A DNA stretch of 64,000 nt from Anabaena subtropica FACHB-260 (GTDB lineage: Bacteria > Cyanobacteriota > Cyanobacteriia > Cyanobacteriales > Nostocaceae). This document shows, one piece after another, positions 8,700-18,378 of the stretch (position 1 is its first letter; the number at the start of each line of letters is the position of its first letter). The translations under genes and the position numbers were made by a program. The DNA lies in contig NZ_JACJRF010000003.1 in assembly GCF_014697105.1 (NCBI RefSeq), positions 62,001 through 126,000 of the forward strand. Reading direction: 5' to 3'. The notes below the pieces were generated by a model that searched no databases, was not told the DNA's origin, and saw only the letters and a program-made list of their open reading frames with translations.

Positions 8700-10502
8700 T
8701 CACCTCAAACCCAACTGTTCCCGCAATGCCTCTGGCATATTCAGTGCTGTCTCCAAACCCCGCACGCCTTCCCATTGCTGCTTTTCTCCCCAGGTCATTT
8801 CATCTAGATTGGCTTCACTCAAGTCTGTATCATCAAGAATGGCATAACTGAGATTGGCGCTACTGAGGTCAGCGCCATTCAGCATTGCACCACTCAAGTT
8901 ACTACCACTGAGGTTGGCGCTATTCAGGTTAGCAAAGCTAAAATCAGTACCCAAAAGTACGGCATCACTGAGGTCTGCACCAGTCAAATCGGCTTCGTTA
9001 AAAATACCCCCACTCAAATCGGCATCGCTGAGAACTACACCAGTTAGGTCTACACCACTGAGGTCAGCACCTAAAAACATAGCACCGTTGAGTTTGGCGT
9101 AGTTAAGTTTCGCGCCGTTGAGTTTGGCGTAACTCAGGTCAGCAGCAACCAAAATGGCATCACTCAAGTTAGTACTAAAAAGAATGGTGTCACTGAGGTT
9201 AGTACCGTTGAGGGTGGCATGGTTGAGGTCAGCACCACTCAGGTCAGCACGACAGAGGTCAGCGCGACTGAGGTCAATATGATTGAGGATGGTATCGCTA
9301 AGATTTGCACCAAAGAGAATGGCATTACTCAGATTGGCACGGCAGAGTTCAGCATCTCTGAGGTTTGCACCACTGAGGTTAGCGTAGCAGAGTTCGCTAT
9401 CGTTGAGTATGGAACTGCTAAGGTCGGCTCGACTGAGGTCAGCACGATGCAAGTTAGCACCGCTCAGGTTCGCACCAGTCAGGTTGGCACTACTGAGGTC
9501 GGCTCGACTCAGGTTGGCACCACTGAGATTAACACTGCTGAGGTTGGCATCACCAAAGTTTGCGCCTATCAGGTTAGCGTCTTGAAAATTCGCGCCAGCC
9601 AGGTTGGCATCACCAAGGTATGCACCGCTCAGGTTAGCACCGCTAAAATTCACCCCCATGAGGTTGGCATTCCCCAGGTATGCACCGCAAAAGTTACCGC
9701 CTCGGAGAAATTCCCCAACGATATTACTAAAGTTGCCAATTTCAATGGCATCACTATAATTAATTATCCGCAGTAGTTGGGAGGTGAAAAAGTTGTCTGT
9801 ATCTGGTGGGGATGAGGGATAAAAGTTGATTTGTTGCCGCAGTTCTGCTTGCTCTTGGGCGTAGCGATGTAGCTCTAATAATAAAATCAAGACATTAAGC
9901 CCGGTGTAAATATCAACTTGCCTCAGTCCGATGCCGTTCCCCCCACCGTAGGCGATGACCGACCGTCGGTCGGAGACCATTGCTTGATTCTGTGTTATCA
10001 TTTCGAGCGATTTTCTCTGAGGTAAGTTCTCGCTTGGTGGCGCATCAATAAATTCTCCCCGACACCAACGTTGATAAAAATCTTCTAGGCGGTGAAATAA
10101 CTGTACTGGTCGAAATTGTCTTTCAGTGATGAGTAATGCTATGACTTTTTCAACTATTTCTAGAGTCAATGCACCATTGCCTAGTAAATCATAAATTTCT
10201 TCATGGAGTTGGCGATGGTCTACGCCCCACTGTAGGTCATCACTAGTCGGAAATTCCTCACTACTATCATTTATTGTCCATGCCTCTAAACTTATTTGCA
10301 ATCTCTGACATAAAATTTCTTTCTGTACATTAGCTTGAGAAAAATTTACATTTTTATCTAATTTTCGTTCATGTTTTCCCAGAGATAAAAATGAGTGACT
10401 ATCTACATACTTTGTTATGGGTCTATCTTTTGACCTTGTCCCCCGAACATAATTCTGCAATAGCTTCCAAACTTGAGGTAATTGTGACATTTTTTTATCC
10501 AT
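8700..10502 (-). CDS. Pentapeptide-repeat protein with a cyanobacterial N-terminal domain
   Basis: This 600-residue protein has two parts. Residues about 1-260 are a non-repetitive, mostly helical domain (LHEEIYDLLGNGALTLEIVEKVIALLI, FHRLEDFYQRWCRGEFIDAP), seen as an N-terminal module on other cyanobacterial repeat proteins. Residues about 265-570 are roughly 60 tandem A(D/N)LxX pentapeptides, which fold as a right-handed quadrilateral beta-helix. The repeats are mainly ANLSG and ADLSx, with a few degenerate steps. No enzymatic motif is visible; such helices are binding or scaffold structures. The start MDKKMSQLPQ could also be the internal M5. The leader contains a terminator-like hairpin (10533-10552). 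Confidence 0.88.
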   Translation of the reverse strand: MDKKMSQLPQVWKLLQNYVRGTRSKDRPITKYVDSHSFLSLGKHERKLDKNVNFSQANVQKEILCQRLQISLEAWTINDSSEEFPTSDDLQWGVDHRQLHEEIYDLLGNGALTLEIVEKVIALLITERQFRPVQLFHRLEDFYQRWCRGEFIDAPPSENLPQRKSLEMITQNQAMVSDRRSVIAYGGGNGIGLRQVDIYTGLNVLILLLELHRYAQEQAELRQQINFYPSSPPDTDNFFTSQLLRIINYSDAIEIGNFSNIVGEFLRGGNFCGAYLGNANLMGVNFSGANLSGAYLGDANLAGANFQDANLIGANFGDANLSSVNLSGANLSRADLSSANLTGANLSGANLHRADLSRADLSSSILNDSELCYANLSGANLRDAELCRANLSNAILFGANLSDTILNHIDLSRADLCRADLSGADLNHATLNGTNLSDTILFSTNLSDAILVAADLSYAKLNGAKLNYAKLNGAMFLGADLSGVDLTGVVLSDADLSGGIFNEADLTGADLSDAVLLGTDFSFANLNSANLSGSNLSGAMLNGADLSSANLSYAILDDTDLSEANLDEMTWGEKQQWEGVRGLETALNMPEALREQLGLR

Positions 10503-11015
10503 TAATAATAATTACCAACTTTGAAATATATAAAAAATCCCCATGCTTGGGGTGCTGTCATCAAATAAAATTACAGTATAAAATAAATCCTAGTATTTAA
10601 GCTTAAAGTTACATCAACAACACCTGACATAAGGAATCAACAGCATTTTTGTCCATAAACAACTTGATATCTTAGGTGATATGTAGGTATGATTTCCCAA
10701 AAATCGGTAGAAATGAGCTATTTTAAACAAATAATTCTATTTTTACAAATATAACTCACTAAACTGATATAAAAATGATACGTACTGTTTGCTACAAAGA
10801 TGATTGTTAGAAAAATACTACAACAAACCAGCGCAAAAAATCTAGAAAATGCTCTTGATAATTGAACTGAAAAGCTGAAATCTTGCTATCAATTAGTTTT
10901 AATTATTTTAAAGTGAGCCAATTAGATTATGTCAGTGGTCAGTAGCAAAGACAAAACAACTGACACGCATAGCATAGAAAAAATTAATTAGTGATAGTTA
11001 TCAGGGATAGACTAA
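10503..11015. other. Intergenic region between divergent pentapeptide and metalloprotease genes
   Basis: This AT-rich divergent promoter region of about 500 bases holds the terminator-like hairpin at 10533-10552. No other ORF, RNA gene or repeat is recognised. Confidence 0.5.
10533..10552 (-). terminator. Terminator-like hairpin in the leader of the pentapeptide gene
   Basis: Read on the minus strand, CCCC-AAGCAT-GGGG (10552-10539) is followed by ATTTTTTA, an intrinsic-terminator shape. It lies 37 bases upstream of the ATG of the pentapeptide gene, on the same strand. The stem is only four G-C pairs, so it is weak. It could be a leader attenuator or the end of an unseen small transcript. Confidence 0.4.
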
Positions 11016-14000
11016 ATGAAAACATTAAGCTTTTATATAATTTTTTTACATGGTTTGTTTTTAGGAATAGCAACAGCTAACGCCAAGTTATCATCTGGAA
11101 ATATAGTCAATAAAACTTTACATGAGCAGCCAAACACAGTTATAGCAGCCAAACTTCAGGAAGAAAACAAAGTTCCACAGCCCCACATCCCAACACCCCA
11201 ACATCCTTATACCTTTTTCTCCTCACCTACTATCAAGCAACTACATCAACCTTTGGTACAAAAGCCAGCACAAGTTTGGGTAATTAATCAAAACCAACAG
11301 GTCAAAGACCAACCATTTATTTGGGTGGTTAATGATACTAAAAAGGCAGCGCAGCAACCATTTTTAGAAGTTGGCAAATCTACAAATAAATCAGATAAAA
11401 AACCTGTTCCGACATCTAAGCCAGAAAAGAAAGATGAACTGGAAGCATTTGATGAAGTTGTTAAAGATACAGAAAAACTAAATGGTCTATTTACTCTATA
11501 TCGCCATAAAGAAAAAAATAAAATATATCTAGAAGTGAAACCAGAACAACTAAATAAAAATTATTTAGCTACAGCAACCCTAGAATCTGGTATCGGCGAA
11601 CAAGGGATTTATAGTGGTTTACCTTTACAAGACTTTTTATTTTATTTTCAAAGAGTAGACAAAAAGATATCTTTTGTGGTGCGTAACGTCAATTTTCGCA
11701 CAAGGGAAGGAGATCCACAAGCGCGATCGCTTGCCCGGTCGTTTAGTGATTCCGTTCTCTACTCTGTGGAAATCAAAAGCATTCATCCGCAAAGAAAAAC
11801 CTTGTTAATTGATTTGGGTGATTTGCTGCTGTCAGACCTAGCCGGATTATCTTTGTTTACAGGGTTGACCGCAAATAAAGACCAATCATATTTTGGGAAT
11901 GCCCAAGCCTTTCCTCAAAACTTAGAAATTGAGTCAGTATTGAATTTTTCCAGTAGTGGTGCTAACACTGGCAACAATACACTTTACGGTTTGACTTCTG
12001 TAGCTGACAGTCGTGGTTTCACCTTGCGGGTTCACTACAGTCTCTCCCAACTACCAGAAAATAATTATCGTCCACGTATAGCTGATGAACGGGTTGGTTA
12101 CTTTATCACCGCTTACCAAGATTTATCTAAAGATGATCGCAATGATCCCTTTGTCCGCTACATCAATCGCTGGCATTTAGAAAAAAAAGATCCAAATTTA
12201 CCCATATCTCGTCCTAAAAAACCCATTGTATTCTGGATTGATAATGCCGTACCGCTACAGTACCGCGAAGCTATCAGAGAAGGGGTACTTATGTGGAACA
12301 AGGCTTTTCTCAAAGCTGGATTTATCGATGCGATTGAAGCTAGACAAATGCCAGACAACGCTACATGGAATCCAGCTGACATCCGCTACAACACAATTCG
12401 CTGGATTAACACCGTCGATGGTTATTTTGCAATGGGGCCATCTCGCGTGAATCCTTTAACTGGGGAAATTTTGGACGCAGACATCTTAGTGGATGCCAGC
12501 CTTGTCCGTTTACTCAAGAGTAGGTACAGCACGCTTGTGGAACCAAGTCAACTCAACACCAGGACTTCTTTATCAGAATTAATGCGGAATCACCGATTGT
12601 GTAACAACGGTTTAGCCGCTAAAACAAACAACACTACTCAGCAAAAACCCACAGAAACAAATGGTGTTTTGCAGCGATTATCCAAACTAGCCAGTGATTA
12701 TGATTTATGCTACGGCATGGAAGCCGCTAACCAATTTGCTTTTGGTGCAATGGCGATGTCACTTTTACAAAACACAATACCTACTCAAGAACAATTACAA
12801 CGATATATTCATGAATATTTGCGTCTAATTATTGCCCATGAAGTCGGACATACCCTGGGTTTGCGTCACAACTTCCGTGGTAGTACGCTGCTGTCACCAG
12901 AAGAGATGAACAATCAGGAAATCAGCCGTACCAAAGGCTTAACTAGTTCGGTGATGGACTACATTCCGCCGAATATTGCCCCCCAAGGTACAAAACAGGG
13001 AGACTATTTTCCCGATATGGTGGGGTCTTATGATGAATGGGCAATTGAATATGGTTATACACAGACTAACGCCACAACTCCCATAGCGGAAAAGCCAATT
13101 TTACAGGAAATTGCCAGTCAATCTTATAAGCCGGAATTGAGTTATTCCCCCGATGAGGATATGTATGACCTAGATCCTACCGCCGATGCTTGGGATCATA
13201 GTAGTAACGTCCTGGTTTATTCCCAGTCGCAATTAAATAATTCACGGTTGATGTGGGAAAGTCTAAATAAACGTTTCCCCATGCCTGGCGAAAGTTATAG
13301 TGATTTAAGCGATCGCTTTAGCTCAGTTCTCAGTAACTATTTTCAGAATATCTTCTACACAACAAAATACGTTGGTGGGCAGTCTTTTTACCGCCTCCAC
13401 GCCAGGGACATCTCATCTACTAAGTTACGCCAAAACCGCTTACCATTTGAGCCAGTGCCGGTAGAACAACAACGAGAAGCACTCAAAACACTACAAAAGT
13501 ATATCTTTGCTGAGGATGCCCTGAATTTTTCCCCAGACCTACTGAATAAATTAGCACCTTCTCGTTGGTATCACTGGGGGAGTTTTCCCCAGGTTGGACG
13601 CTTAGATTATCCCATTCATGACTTGATATTATTTCTGCAAGGTGCTGTATTACGGGAATTGCTGTCGGGCGATCGCCTTAGTCGGCTCAAAGATATCGAA
13701 CTCAAGAGCTTACCCGAAAAATCACTACCATTGCCAGAACTATTTGATACTTTGCAAACTGGAGTTTGGACAGAAGTCCTCAAACCAAAAACTGGGGAAT
13801 TGAAAATTACCAGCCTCCGGCGCGGCTTACAACGGGAATATTTGGATATCTTGATTGGTATGGTATTGCGGCGGCAATACGTCCCAGAAGATGCTCGTTC
13901 GCTAGCCTGGTATAAACTCAAACAATTAAATGAAAAACTCAAGTCAGTCAATACCAACGATGAATATACCAAAGCTCATTTACTAGAAACTAGCGATCGC

Positions 14001-14039
14001 ATTGAGAAAGCCTTAAATGCCCCATTGCAGGCAAATTAG
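11016..14039 (+). CDS. Secreted zinc-dependent metalloprotease (DUF5117/DUF4953 type)
   Basis: This 1007-residue protein has an N-terminal signal peptide (MKTLSFYIIFLHGLFLGIA, cleavage probably after TANA). A proline- and lysine-rich linker (about 30-145) leads to a large domain starting at EKLNGLFTLYRHKEKNKIYL, the start of the DUF5117-like region. The metzincin zinc site is HEVGHTLGLRH with H608, E609, H612 and H618, followed by a Met-turn candidate SSVMDYIPP about 30 residues later. The architecture matches the long bacterial zinc-dependent metalloproteases with DUF5117 and DUF4953 domains. It should act in the periplasm or outside the cell; the substrate is unknown. It is convergent with hicB, with a shared terminator-like stem between them. 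Confidence 0.85.
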   Translation: MKTLSFYIIFLHGLFLGIATANAKLSSGNIVNKTLHEQPNTVIAAKLQEENKVPQPHIPTPQHPYTFFSSPTIKQLHQPLVQKPAQVWVINQNQQVKDQPFIWVVNDTKKAAQQPFLEVGKSTNKSDKKPVPTSKPEKKDELEAFDEVVKDTEKLNGLFTLYRHKEKNKIYLEVKPEQLNKNYLATATLESGIGEQGIYSGLPLQDFLFYFQRVDKKISFVVRNVNFRTREGDPQARSLARSFSDSVLYSVEIKSIHPQRKTLLIDLGDLLLSDLAGLSLFTGLTANKDQSYFGNAQAFPQNLEIESVLNFSSSGANTGNNTLYGLTSVADSRGFTLRVHYSLSQLPENNYRPRIADERVGYFITAYQDLSKDDRNDPFVRYINRWHLEKKDPNLPISRPKKPIVFWIDNAVPLQYREAIREGVLMWNKAFLKAGFIDAIEARQMPDNATWNPADIRYNTIRWINTVDGYFAMGPSRVNPLTGEILDADILVDASLVRLLKSRYSTLVEPSQLNTRTSLSELMRNHRLCNNGLAAKTNNTTQQKPTETNGVLQRLSKLASDYDLCYGMEAANQFAFGAMAMSLLQNTIPTQEQLQRYIHEYLRLIIAHEVGHTLGLRHNFRGSTLLSPEEMNNQEISRTKGLTSSVMDYIPPNIAPQGTKQGDYFPDMVGSYDEWAIEYGYTQTNATTPIAEKPILQEIASQSYKPELSYSPDEDMYDLDPTADAWDHSSNVLVYSQSQLNNSRLMWESLNKRFPMPGESYSDLSDRFSSVLSNYFQNIFYTTKYVGGQSFYRLHARDISSTKLRQNRLPFEPVPVEQQREALKTLQKYIFAEDALNFSPDLLNKLAPSRWYHWGSFPQVGRLDYPIHDLILFLQGAVLRELLSGDRLSRLKDIELKSLPEKSLPLPELFDTLQTGVWTEVLKPKTGELKITSLRRGLQREYLDILIGMVLRRQYVPEDARSLAWYKLKQLNEKLKSVNTNDEYTKAHLLETSDRIEKALNAPLQAN

Positions 14040-14046
14040 CAGAGTA

Positions 14047-14090
14047 TGGAGAATGAAACAGGTAAATATCAACACTGTTTCATATCTCCA
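14047..14090. terminator. Imperfect stem-loop between convergent metalloprotease and hicB genes
   Basis: The arms TGGAGAATGAAACAG and CTGTTTCATATCTCCA pair with a small internal mismatch around an unpaired loop of 13 bases. The stem lies between two converging stop codons (14039 and 14096), so it can serve transcripts from both sides. No long T-run is present on either strand. Confidence 0.5.
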
Positions 14091-14095
14091 AATCC

Positions 14096-14449
14096 TCAAG
14101 CATTTTCCCATGATTCCCCCTTCAGATAACGCTCCAGTGCATCTGTTACTAACTTATTGAGATTCACTCCTCGTTGTTGGGCAAATAACGCTGCTTGACG
14201 ATGAAGTTGGCTACCTACACGCACATTAAAACTACCCTTAAACGGCTTCTCTGGTTCCATACCTTTTTCTTCACAAAGAGCCAAATAATCATCAATTGCT
14301 TCTTCAAAACTAGACCGCAGACTAGTCACATCTTCCCCCTCGAAACTGATTAAACTGCGGATATATTCCACTTGTCCGTAGAATATTTTATCTTCATCGC
14401 TATAGTGAATAGACCCAAAATAATCTTTGTATTGCATCATGTTATTCAT
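14096..14449 (-). CDS. hicB: HicB family antitoxin
   Basis: This 117-residue antitoxin combines an N-terminal partially degraded RNase-H-like fold (YFGSIHYSDEDKIFYGQVEYI, LRSSFEEAIDDYLALCEEKG) with a C-terminal ribbon-helix-helix DNA-binding segment (SFNVRVGSQLHRQAALFAQQRGVNLNKLVTDALERYL). This is the form that both neutralises HicA and represses the operon. Its ATG overlaps the hicA stop as ATGA, so toxin is made first and antitoxin is coupled to it. The start could also be M4 or M5. Confidence 0.9.
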   Translation of the reverse strand: MNNMMQYKDYFGSIHYSDEDKIFYGQVEYIRSLISFEGEDVTSLRSSFEEAIDDYLALCEEKGMEPEKPFKGSFNVRVGSQLHRQAALFAQQRGVNLNKLVTDALERYLKGESWENA

Positions 14450-14700
14450 AGCAATTCTTCTCCTTGGAGAATCTCAATAATCTGTTCAATCTGATATCGT
14501 TTAAGAATATTTTGAGGATGTGGTTTGTGTAACGTTATAATCACACCCGCATCATTGAGAAAACGCCGTCGAGAACCTCCTGTCTTACCCGTGCTGACTT
14601 CCTCAAAACCAAACCCAAAAAGCAAGCTGACTAACTCCTCCCAGGTGAAATCCTTGGGAAGACTGAGAAACCGCTTAATTAATTTCTCTCTGCGGGTCAT
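14446..14700 (-). CDS. hicA: HicA family mRNA-interferase toxin
   Basis: This 84-residue toxin belongs to the HicA group with motifs KDFTWEELVSLLFGFGFEEV, GKTGGSRRRF and ITLHKPHPQNILKRYQIEQI. HicA toxins bind RNA with a dsRBD-like fold and cut mRNA when free of HicB. In this subfamily the usual His after the central Gly-Ser is replaced by GSRRRF, while LHKPHP supplies histidines; as far as I know that is the family norm and not damage. It is the first gene of a two-gene toxin-antitoxin operon in the usual hicA-hicB order. Confidence 0.88.
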   Translation of the reverse strand: MTRREKLIKRFLSLPKDFTWEELVSLLFGFGFEEVSTGKTGGSRRRFLNDAGVIITLHKPHPQNILKRYQIEQIIEILQGEELL

Positions 14701-14937
14701 GAAAACTCCAGACTACTTAACGTCAGTTCGGGTTAAGACGATTTAGCTGCTAGTTGTACGAAAAAATAGGAGTTTCAGCCAACGACAGAATCATGGTTTC
14801 AGCTTATCCCGAACTTAGGTTACTTACTTACATTATCTGCTCTCAAAGACTTTTTGCAACTAAAATTAGTTACATGACCCTATTCAGATTAATGATAGAG
14901 TTAACTGGAAAACAGTAATTTTAGTCATTCAAAGACT

Positions 14938-14982
14938 GGTAATAGGTAATAGGTGAAAATTTTTTCTCAATTACCTATTACC
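14938..14982. repeat. STRR heptamers forming an inverted repeat
   Basis: GGTAATAGGTAAT (14938-14950) and its exact reverse complement (14970-14982) are both built from TAATAGG/ACCTATT heptamers and can fold into a 13-base-pair stem. The stem lies six bases after the stop of the DUF1995 gene on the minus strand and may act as its terminator. Confidence 0.65.
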
Positions 14983-14987
14983 CTAAA

Positions 14988-15725
14988 TTAACGACTCAAT
15001 GCTTTCATAAAACGTTGCAAACTTTTGAATACACTGGGTTTTCTTACCGGTGCAGCCTCTACCCCTGCTACTTGCGGTTGTCCTTTCATCAGAATTAAAT
15101 CGATTTCATCACCTGAGGGCTTTTTGGGTAAATCGGCAATTTTCGCCCAATTACCATCATTTTCCACCCAAATTTCCCACTCCCCAGGATAGGAACGGAA
15201 TAAAGCCGTTTCATCATCAATAGGACGTAGGTAGTAGCAGGATTGAATGGTACTCAAGAAACGCTGGCGGGTTTGTCTAGCTGTATAACCAATACCTACA
15301 GTACCGGCATCTTCTAAGCGGGGGTTTAAAAAAATGATTGGGCGATCGCCTATTATTTCACAAATTTTTTCTAACTGGGGTACTTCAACAGAAGTGGGGG
15401 AGATAAACAGGAAAATTTCATCTTCTGGTTGAATTTTCGATTCAATAGATGCAATCCTTCCCGTACCAATATCTAAAATTTGAAAAGGCGCGTCAGCCCA
15501 ATCACGTCTGGCTAAAGCAGCCGCACCAGCATCAGCAAAGAAGATTTTCAAGCGAGACTCATATTCTGTCAACAAAGGCAGAAATTGTTCTGCTACCGGC
15601 ATAAACTTGAGTTCTGGAAACAACAACTCAACTTGGATGCGGTTACAACCGTCTGCTAAAGCGGCTTTGGTGGCTTCACGGGATTGAGCGATCGCATCTT
15701 CTAAACTGTTGGGAAGTTCAGGCAT
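14988..15725 (-). CDS. DUF1995 family protein
   Basis: The product is 245 residues from the preferred ATG at 15725 (MPELPNSLEDAIAQSREATKAAL). An ATG six codons upstream (15743, MRDKYI) is possible but adds nothing conserved. Motifs such as RIQVELLFPELKFMPVAEQFLPLL and the AGAAALARRDW segment mark the DUF1995 family, which is shared by cyanobacteria and chloroplasts. A plant member, LPA3, is implicated in photosystem II assembly; whether that applies here is not known. No membrane segment or signal is seen. The gene is monocistronic on the minus strand. Confidence 0.75.
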   Translation of the reverse strand: MPELPNSLEDAIAQSREATKAALADGCNRIQVELLFPELKFMPVAEQFLPLLTEYESRLKIFFADAGAAALARRDWADAPFQILDIGTGRIASIESKIQPEDEIFLFISPTSVEVPQLEKICEIIGDRPIIFLNPRLEDAGTVGIGYTARQTRQRFLSTIQSCYYLRPIDDETALFRSYPGEWEIWVENDGNWAKIADLPKKPSGDEIDLILMKGQPQVAGVEAAPVRKPSVFKSLQRFMKALSR

Positions 15726-15825
15726 AATATATTTGTCTCTCAAGCATTTACTTCTATTGTTTCAGTTTATGAAAAATAGAGACTGGGTAAAACTCAAGAG
15801 ATCAAATTATATCCAGCCGGAAGCT

Positions 15826-17748
15826 TCAGTTTTTCTGTTTGCGTAATTTCATACCTAGACTACCCAAACCAAAAGCCAAGAAGCCGAAAATTGCACTTGG
15901 TTCAGGAACTGATTGGAAAATCCGTCCATTGCTATCTACAAACAGAGTAATCCCATCATTGTAAGTACGGCGCTCAGTACGCACTAGATTATAGTTTTCG
16001 TCAAGAATGGGAAAACTATACACAGGTGTCAGCGTCACCTTGGCATATTGGTTATTTCTACCACCAAGCCGTTCTAAATTAACTTCAAGATGTCCGTAGT
16101 GTTTACCACCATCGATTAATTGCAGCCCACCTGCCATTTCTTGCCAAAATTCGCCTTCACTTTGGTCGGCTGTCCATTGGCTAAAGCTGTTGTAGTTCAA
16201 GAGAGGATCGCTCAAGCTAGAACCAGCGCGTTTCTCGCCCCGTAATCCATCACCCGCTACACCCACATCATAGTAATGTACGCCAATACCATCGCCGTTT
16301 TCATCTACAAAACTGCGCTCGAACATTTCACTGTGACCAGATAAAACTGCCAAAACACCATACTGCTCAAACATATTATGGTATTGGCGCATTGGTGTAC
16401 CGCCCTGACCTGTTGAGAGATTATGGTTCATTGGTTGCCCATGTTCACCACTACTGTATGGTGCGTGATGAAACTGCACGAAAATCATTTGACCTTTAGC
16501 TCGTGCATCTGCTAATTGCGCCTCTGCCCAATTCCATTGGGGGCTACCAGGGTTGAAATCTGCCAAGTCAGTACCGCCAGCCGCTTCATACTGTTCCCGT
16601 GTATAGTTCTCTTGGGTATCAGTTCCCGTGCCTGTATAATCTTGTCCACTGATTCTCGGTGGTTGTCCTTCGCCACCGTAGTTGCTGCGACGATCATCGG
16701 GTTCACCATTGGAACTATCGAGGGTAATGATAGTGATGGGGCCGTAGTCGATACGATAGTAATTATCCTGATGCTCTGGTGTACCGTTATCAGGCGCATC
16801 AAAATATACGTGATATTTATCGCGGCCAAATTTCGGGCCAAAACGTCCATCAGCATCAGTACCATAACCACCATTGAGAGCGCCAAAGTTCTCCCAATTA
16901 CCGAGGGCTGGTAGGATTGGGTATTGTGACAGCCCACTGTCAAATTCACCGGCATTGTGGCGGAAAAATTCGTCCCAACCCGGCTGATAACCACCGCCTT
17001 GTACCAAATCGCCGGGCATCATCAGGAAGTCAGGATTGCGGCTATTGACGATCGCTAAATTATTCTGGTAGCCTTCATTCTCAGTTAAGGCATAGCGTAA
17101 GGTCTGTGAACCACCTGAGCCGGAAGTGCCGAAGGTGTCTGCCCACTGGCTACCAATGAGGTCAGGGCGTGGTGCTGAACCTGGAGCCAATGCGCCTGGT
17201 TGCCATTCACGACGGGTAGAGCGTCCCAATGGCTCGGTTTCGCTATCAGACATGGCAATAAAGCGGATGCTGTCCCAGTTGTCTCTAGTAGGGGCGGTTT
17301 TAAAGAATGAATTAAAAACACTCGACCCTTGGGACACCGTATATTGATATGTTGTGCCTGGTTGCAAACCACGCACATCTACTGTGTGTTTGTAGTTATT
17401 ATCACTGCGTAACCAAGAACCTGGAGATAGACCAGCAATATTTTGATTCTTCTCAGCGTTGGTATATGCAAGTACTGACTGATACGCAGGTGTGCTAGTA
17501 AAGGTGAGGGGATTGGTTAGACCAGTGCCAGTAATTGAGAGGATACCGGGTGTGTCTTCCTCTGTAAACCAAGTGAAATACATACCTTCGCTGGAAGGCT
17601 GCTGTAGATAGGGATTGACGCGAAAGGAGGATGCAGTGGCTGAAGAGCTTGTTGCCATAATCAATCCAGTGGTGAGGGTCATGGCCGCCAAAGGCCGGGC
17701 GTAACCCATCGCTGTTTGCTGCAAGCGCAACTGGTTGAGGATAGACAT
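15826..17748 (-). CDS. Secreted PEP-CTERM metallophosphoesterase (purple acid phosphatase-like)
   Basis: This 640-residue protein has a signal peptide (about 15-40, AMTLTTGLIMATSSSATAS), an N-terminal fibronectin-III-like domain (about 42-150, PYLQQPSSEGMYFTWFTEED) and a calcineurin-like phosphoesterase domain (about 160-490). The metal-site segments are IRFIAMSDSE, MMPGDLV, LGNWENFG, FVQFHHAPYS and VLSGHSEMFERS. The last 24 residues, VPEPSAIFGFLAFGLGSLGMKLRKQKN in outline, are a PEP-CTERM sorting signal: PEP motif, membrane helix, basic tail. The protein should be processed by an exosortase and released or anchored at the surface. It may free phosphate from organic esters. A DENGDG calcium-like loop follows the last metal motif. 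Confidence 0.85.
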   Translation of the reverse strand: MSILNQLRLQQTAMGYARPLAAMTLTTGLIMATSSSATASSFRVNPYLQQPSSEGMYFTWFTEEDTPGILSITGTGLTNPLTFTSTPAYQSVLAYTNAEKNQNIAGLSPGSWLRSDNNYKHTVDVRGLQPGTTYQYTVSQGSSVFNSFFKTAPTRDNWDSIRFIAMSDSETEPLGRSTRREWQPGALAPGSAPRPDLIGSQWADTFGTSGSGGSQTLRYALTENEGYQNNLAIVNSRNPDFLMMPGDLVQGGGYQPGWDEFFRHNAGEFDSGLSQYPILPALGNWENFGALNGGYGTDADGRFGPKFGRDKYHVYFDAPDNGTPEHQDNYYRIDYGPITIITLDSSNGEPDDRRSNYGGEGQPPRISGQDYTGTGTDTQENYTREQYEAAGGTDLADFNPGSPQWNWAEAQLADARAKGQMIFVQFHHAPYSSGEHGQPMNHNLSTGQGGTPMRQYHNMFEQYGVLAVLSGHSEMFERSFVDENGDGIGVHYYDVGVAGDGLRGEKRAGSSLSDPLLNYNSFSQWTADQSEGEFWQEMAGGLQLIDGGKHYGHLEVNLERLGGRNNQYAKVTLTPVYSFPILDENYNLVRTERRTYNDGITLFVDSNGRIFQSVPEPSAIFGFLAFGLGSLGMKLRKQKN

Positions 17749-17974
17749 GAATTGTAACTCCGTTGGGTTTCCTAGTCTTTCTGCTCTGGACTGAAGCTAT
17801 TGAGTTCTTATCGTTCTCAAGTGAAGACTAGGTTAAGCTCCCCATACCCCTAGTTTAAGGAATTATGGGAGAGCTTGAGCCAATGGAGCGACGATGCTCC
17901 GCCCCGCCTTTGGCGATCGCCTATTCACAGCTAATTTTGGTGGTAACATTTCTCTATCAGTAACAACCTTATCT

Positions 17975-18235
17975 TCAAGGTGACATTGGTGGGTCATTAC
18001 TAATCAAGAGTGCTTTTTTACTGCGCTGCAATTGTTTCCAAAGGGACTTAATTTGTTTGCAAGCTTCATCAGGAGAAAGTTTACCGGATGTTTCCAGCGC
18101 TGTGATATAGCCAATTTTGTGAGAAAATTCCTGCAAATTAGCATTAAATATGAGATTTTCTACTTTCACCTGACCGTAGTAACGACTGCGAGGGGAAAAA
18201 AAGTTGTTTTTGTCGTTCCGATTAGGCTGTACCAT
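17975..18235 (-). CDS. DUF7219 family small protein
   Basis: The product is 86 residues from the ATG at 18235 (MVQPNRNDKNNFFSPRSRYY). The frame stays open further upstream, but a longer start at 18448 would run into the cysteine desulfurase gene and adds unrelated sequence, so the internal ATG is preferred. The core SRYYGQVKVENLIFNANLQEF...YITALETSGKLSPDEACKQIKSLWKQLQRSKK fits the family annotated as DUF7219 in cyanobacteria. It is predicted to be soluble and helical. Function is unknown. It follows the nifS-like gene on the same strand after 143 bases. Confidence 0.7.
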   Translation of the reverse strand: MVQPNRNDKNNFFSPRSRYYGQVKVENLIFNANLQEFSHKIGYITALETSGKLSPDEACKQIKSLWKQLQRSKKALLISNDPPMSP

Positions 18236-18378
18236 AACTCTACCCCCCTTTTTAGGGCTGTTTTTGACTAGCCTTGTTAGGCTTAGATAGATATTATTCC
18301 CAGTCCTAATTCCTAAATTACTATCAAACTCAGATTTCAGATACAAAACTTTGATTTTGCTCACAAGAGAGTCAATCG

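Noticed and set aside
8800-9720. A 15-base periodic DNA block that resembles a CRISPR or satellite array
   Set aside because: The period is explained by tandem pentapeptide codons; there are no unique spacers.
8854-9776. Plus-strand frames opposite the pentapeptide gene with strongly repetitive products
   Set aside because: Their repetitive sequence is the antisense reading of the 15-base pentapeptide codon repeats; they have no ribosome-binding site.
14446-14700. HicA suspected to be inactive because the central histidine is absent
   Set aside because: The GGSRRRF form with a later LHKPHP motif is, to my knowledge, the norm for this HicA subfamily, so I do not call it damaged.
16512-16994. 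Long frames on both strands inside the phosphoesterase gene
   Set aside because: They are shadows of the coding frame, which has intact metal-binding motifs and both sorting signals.
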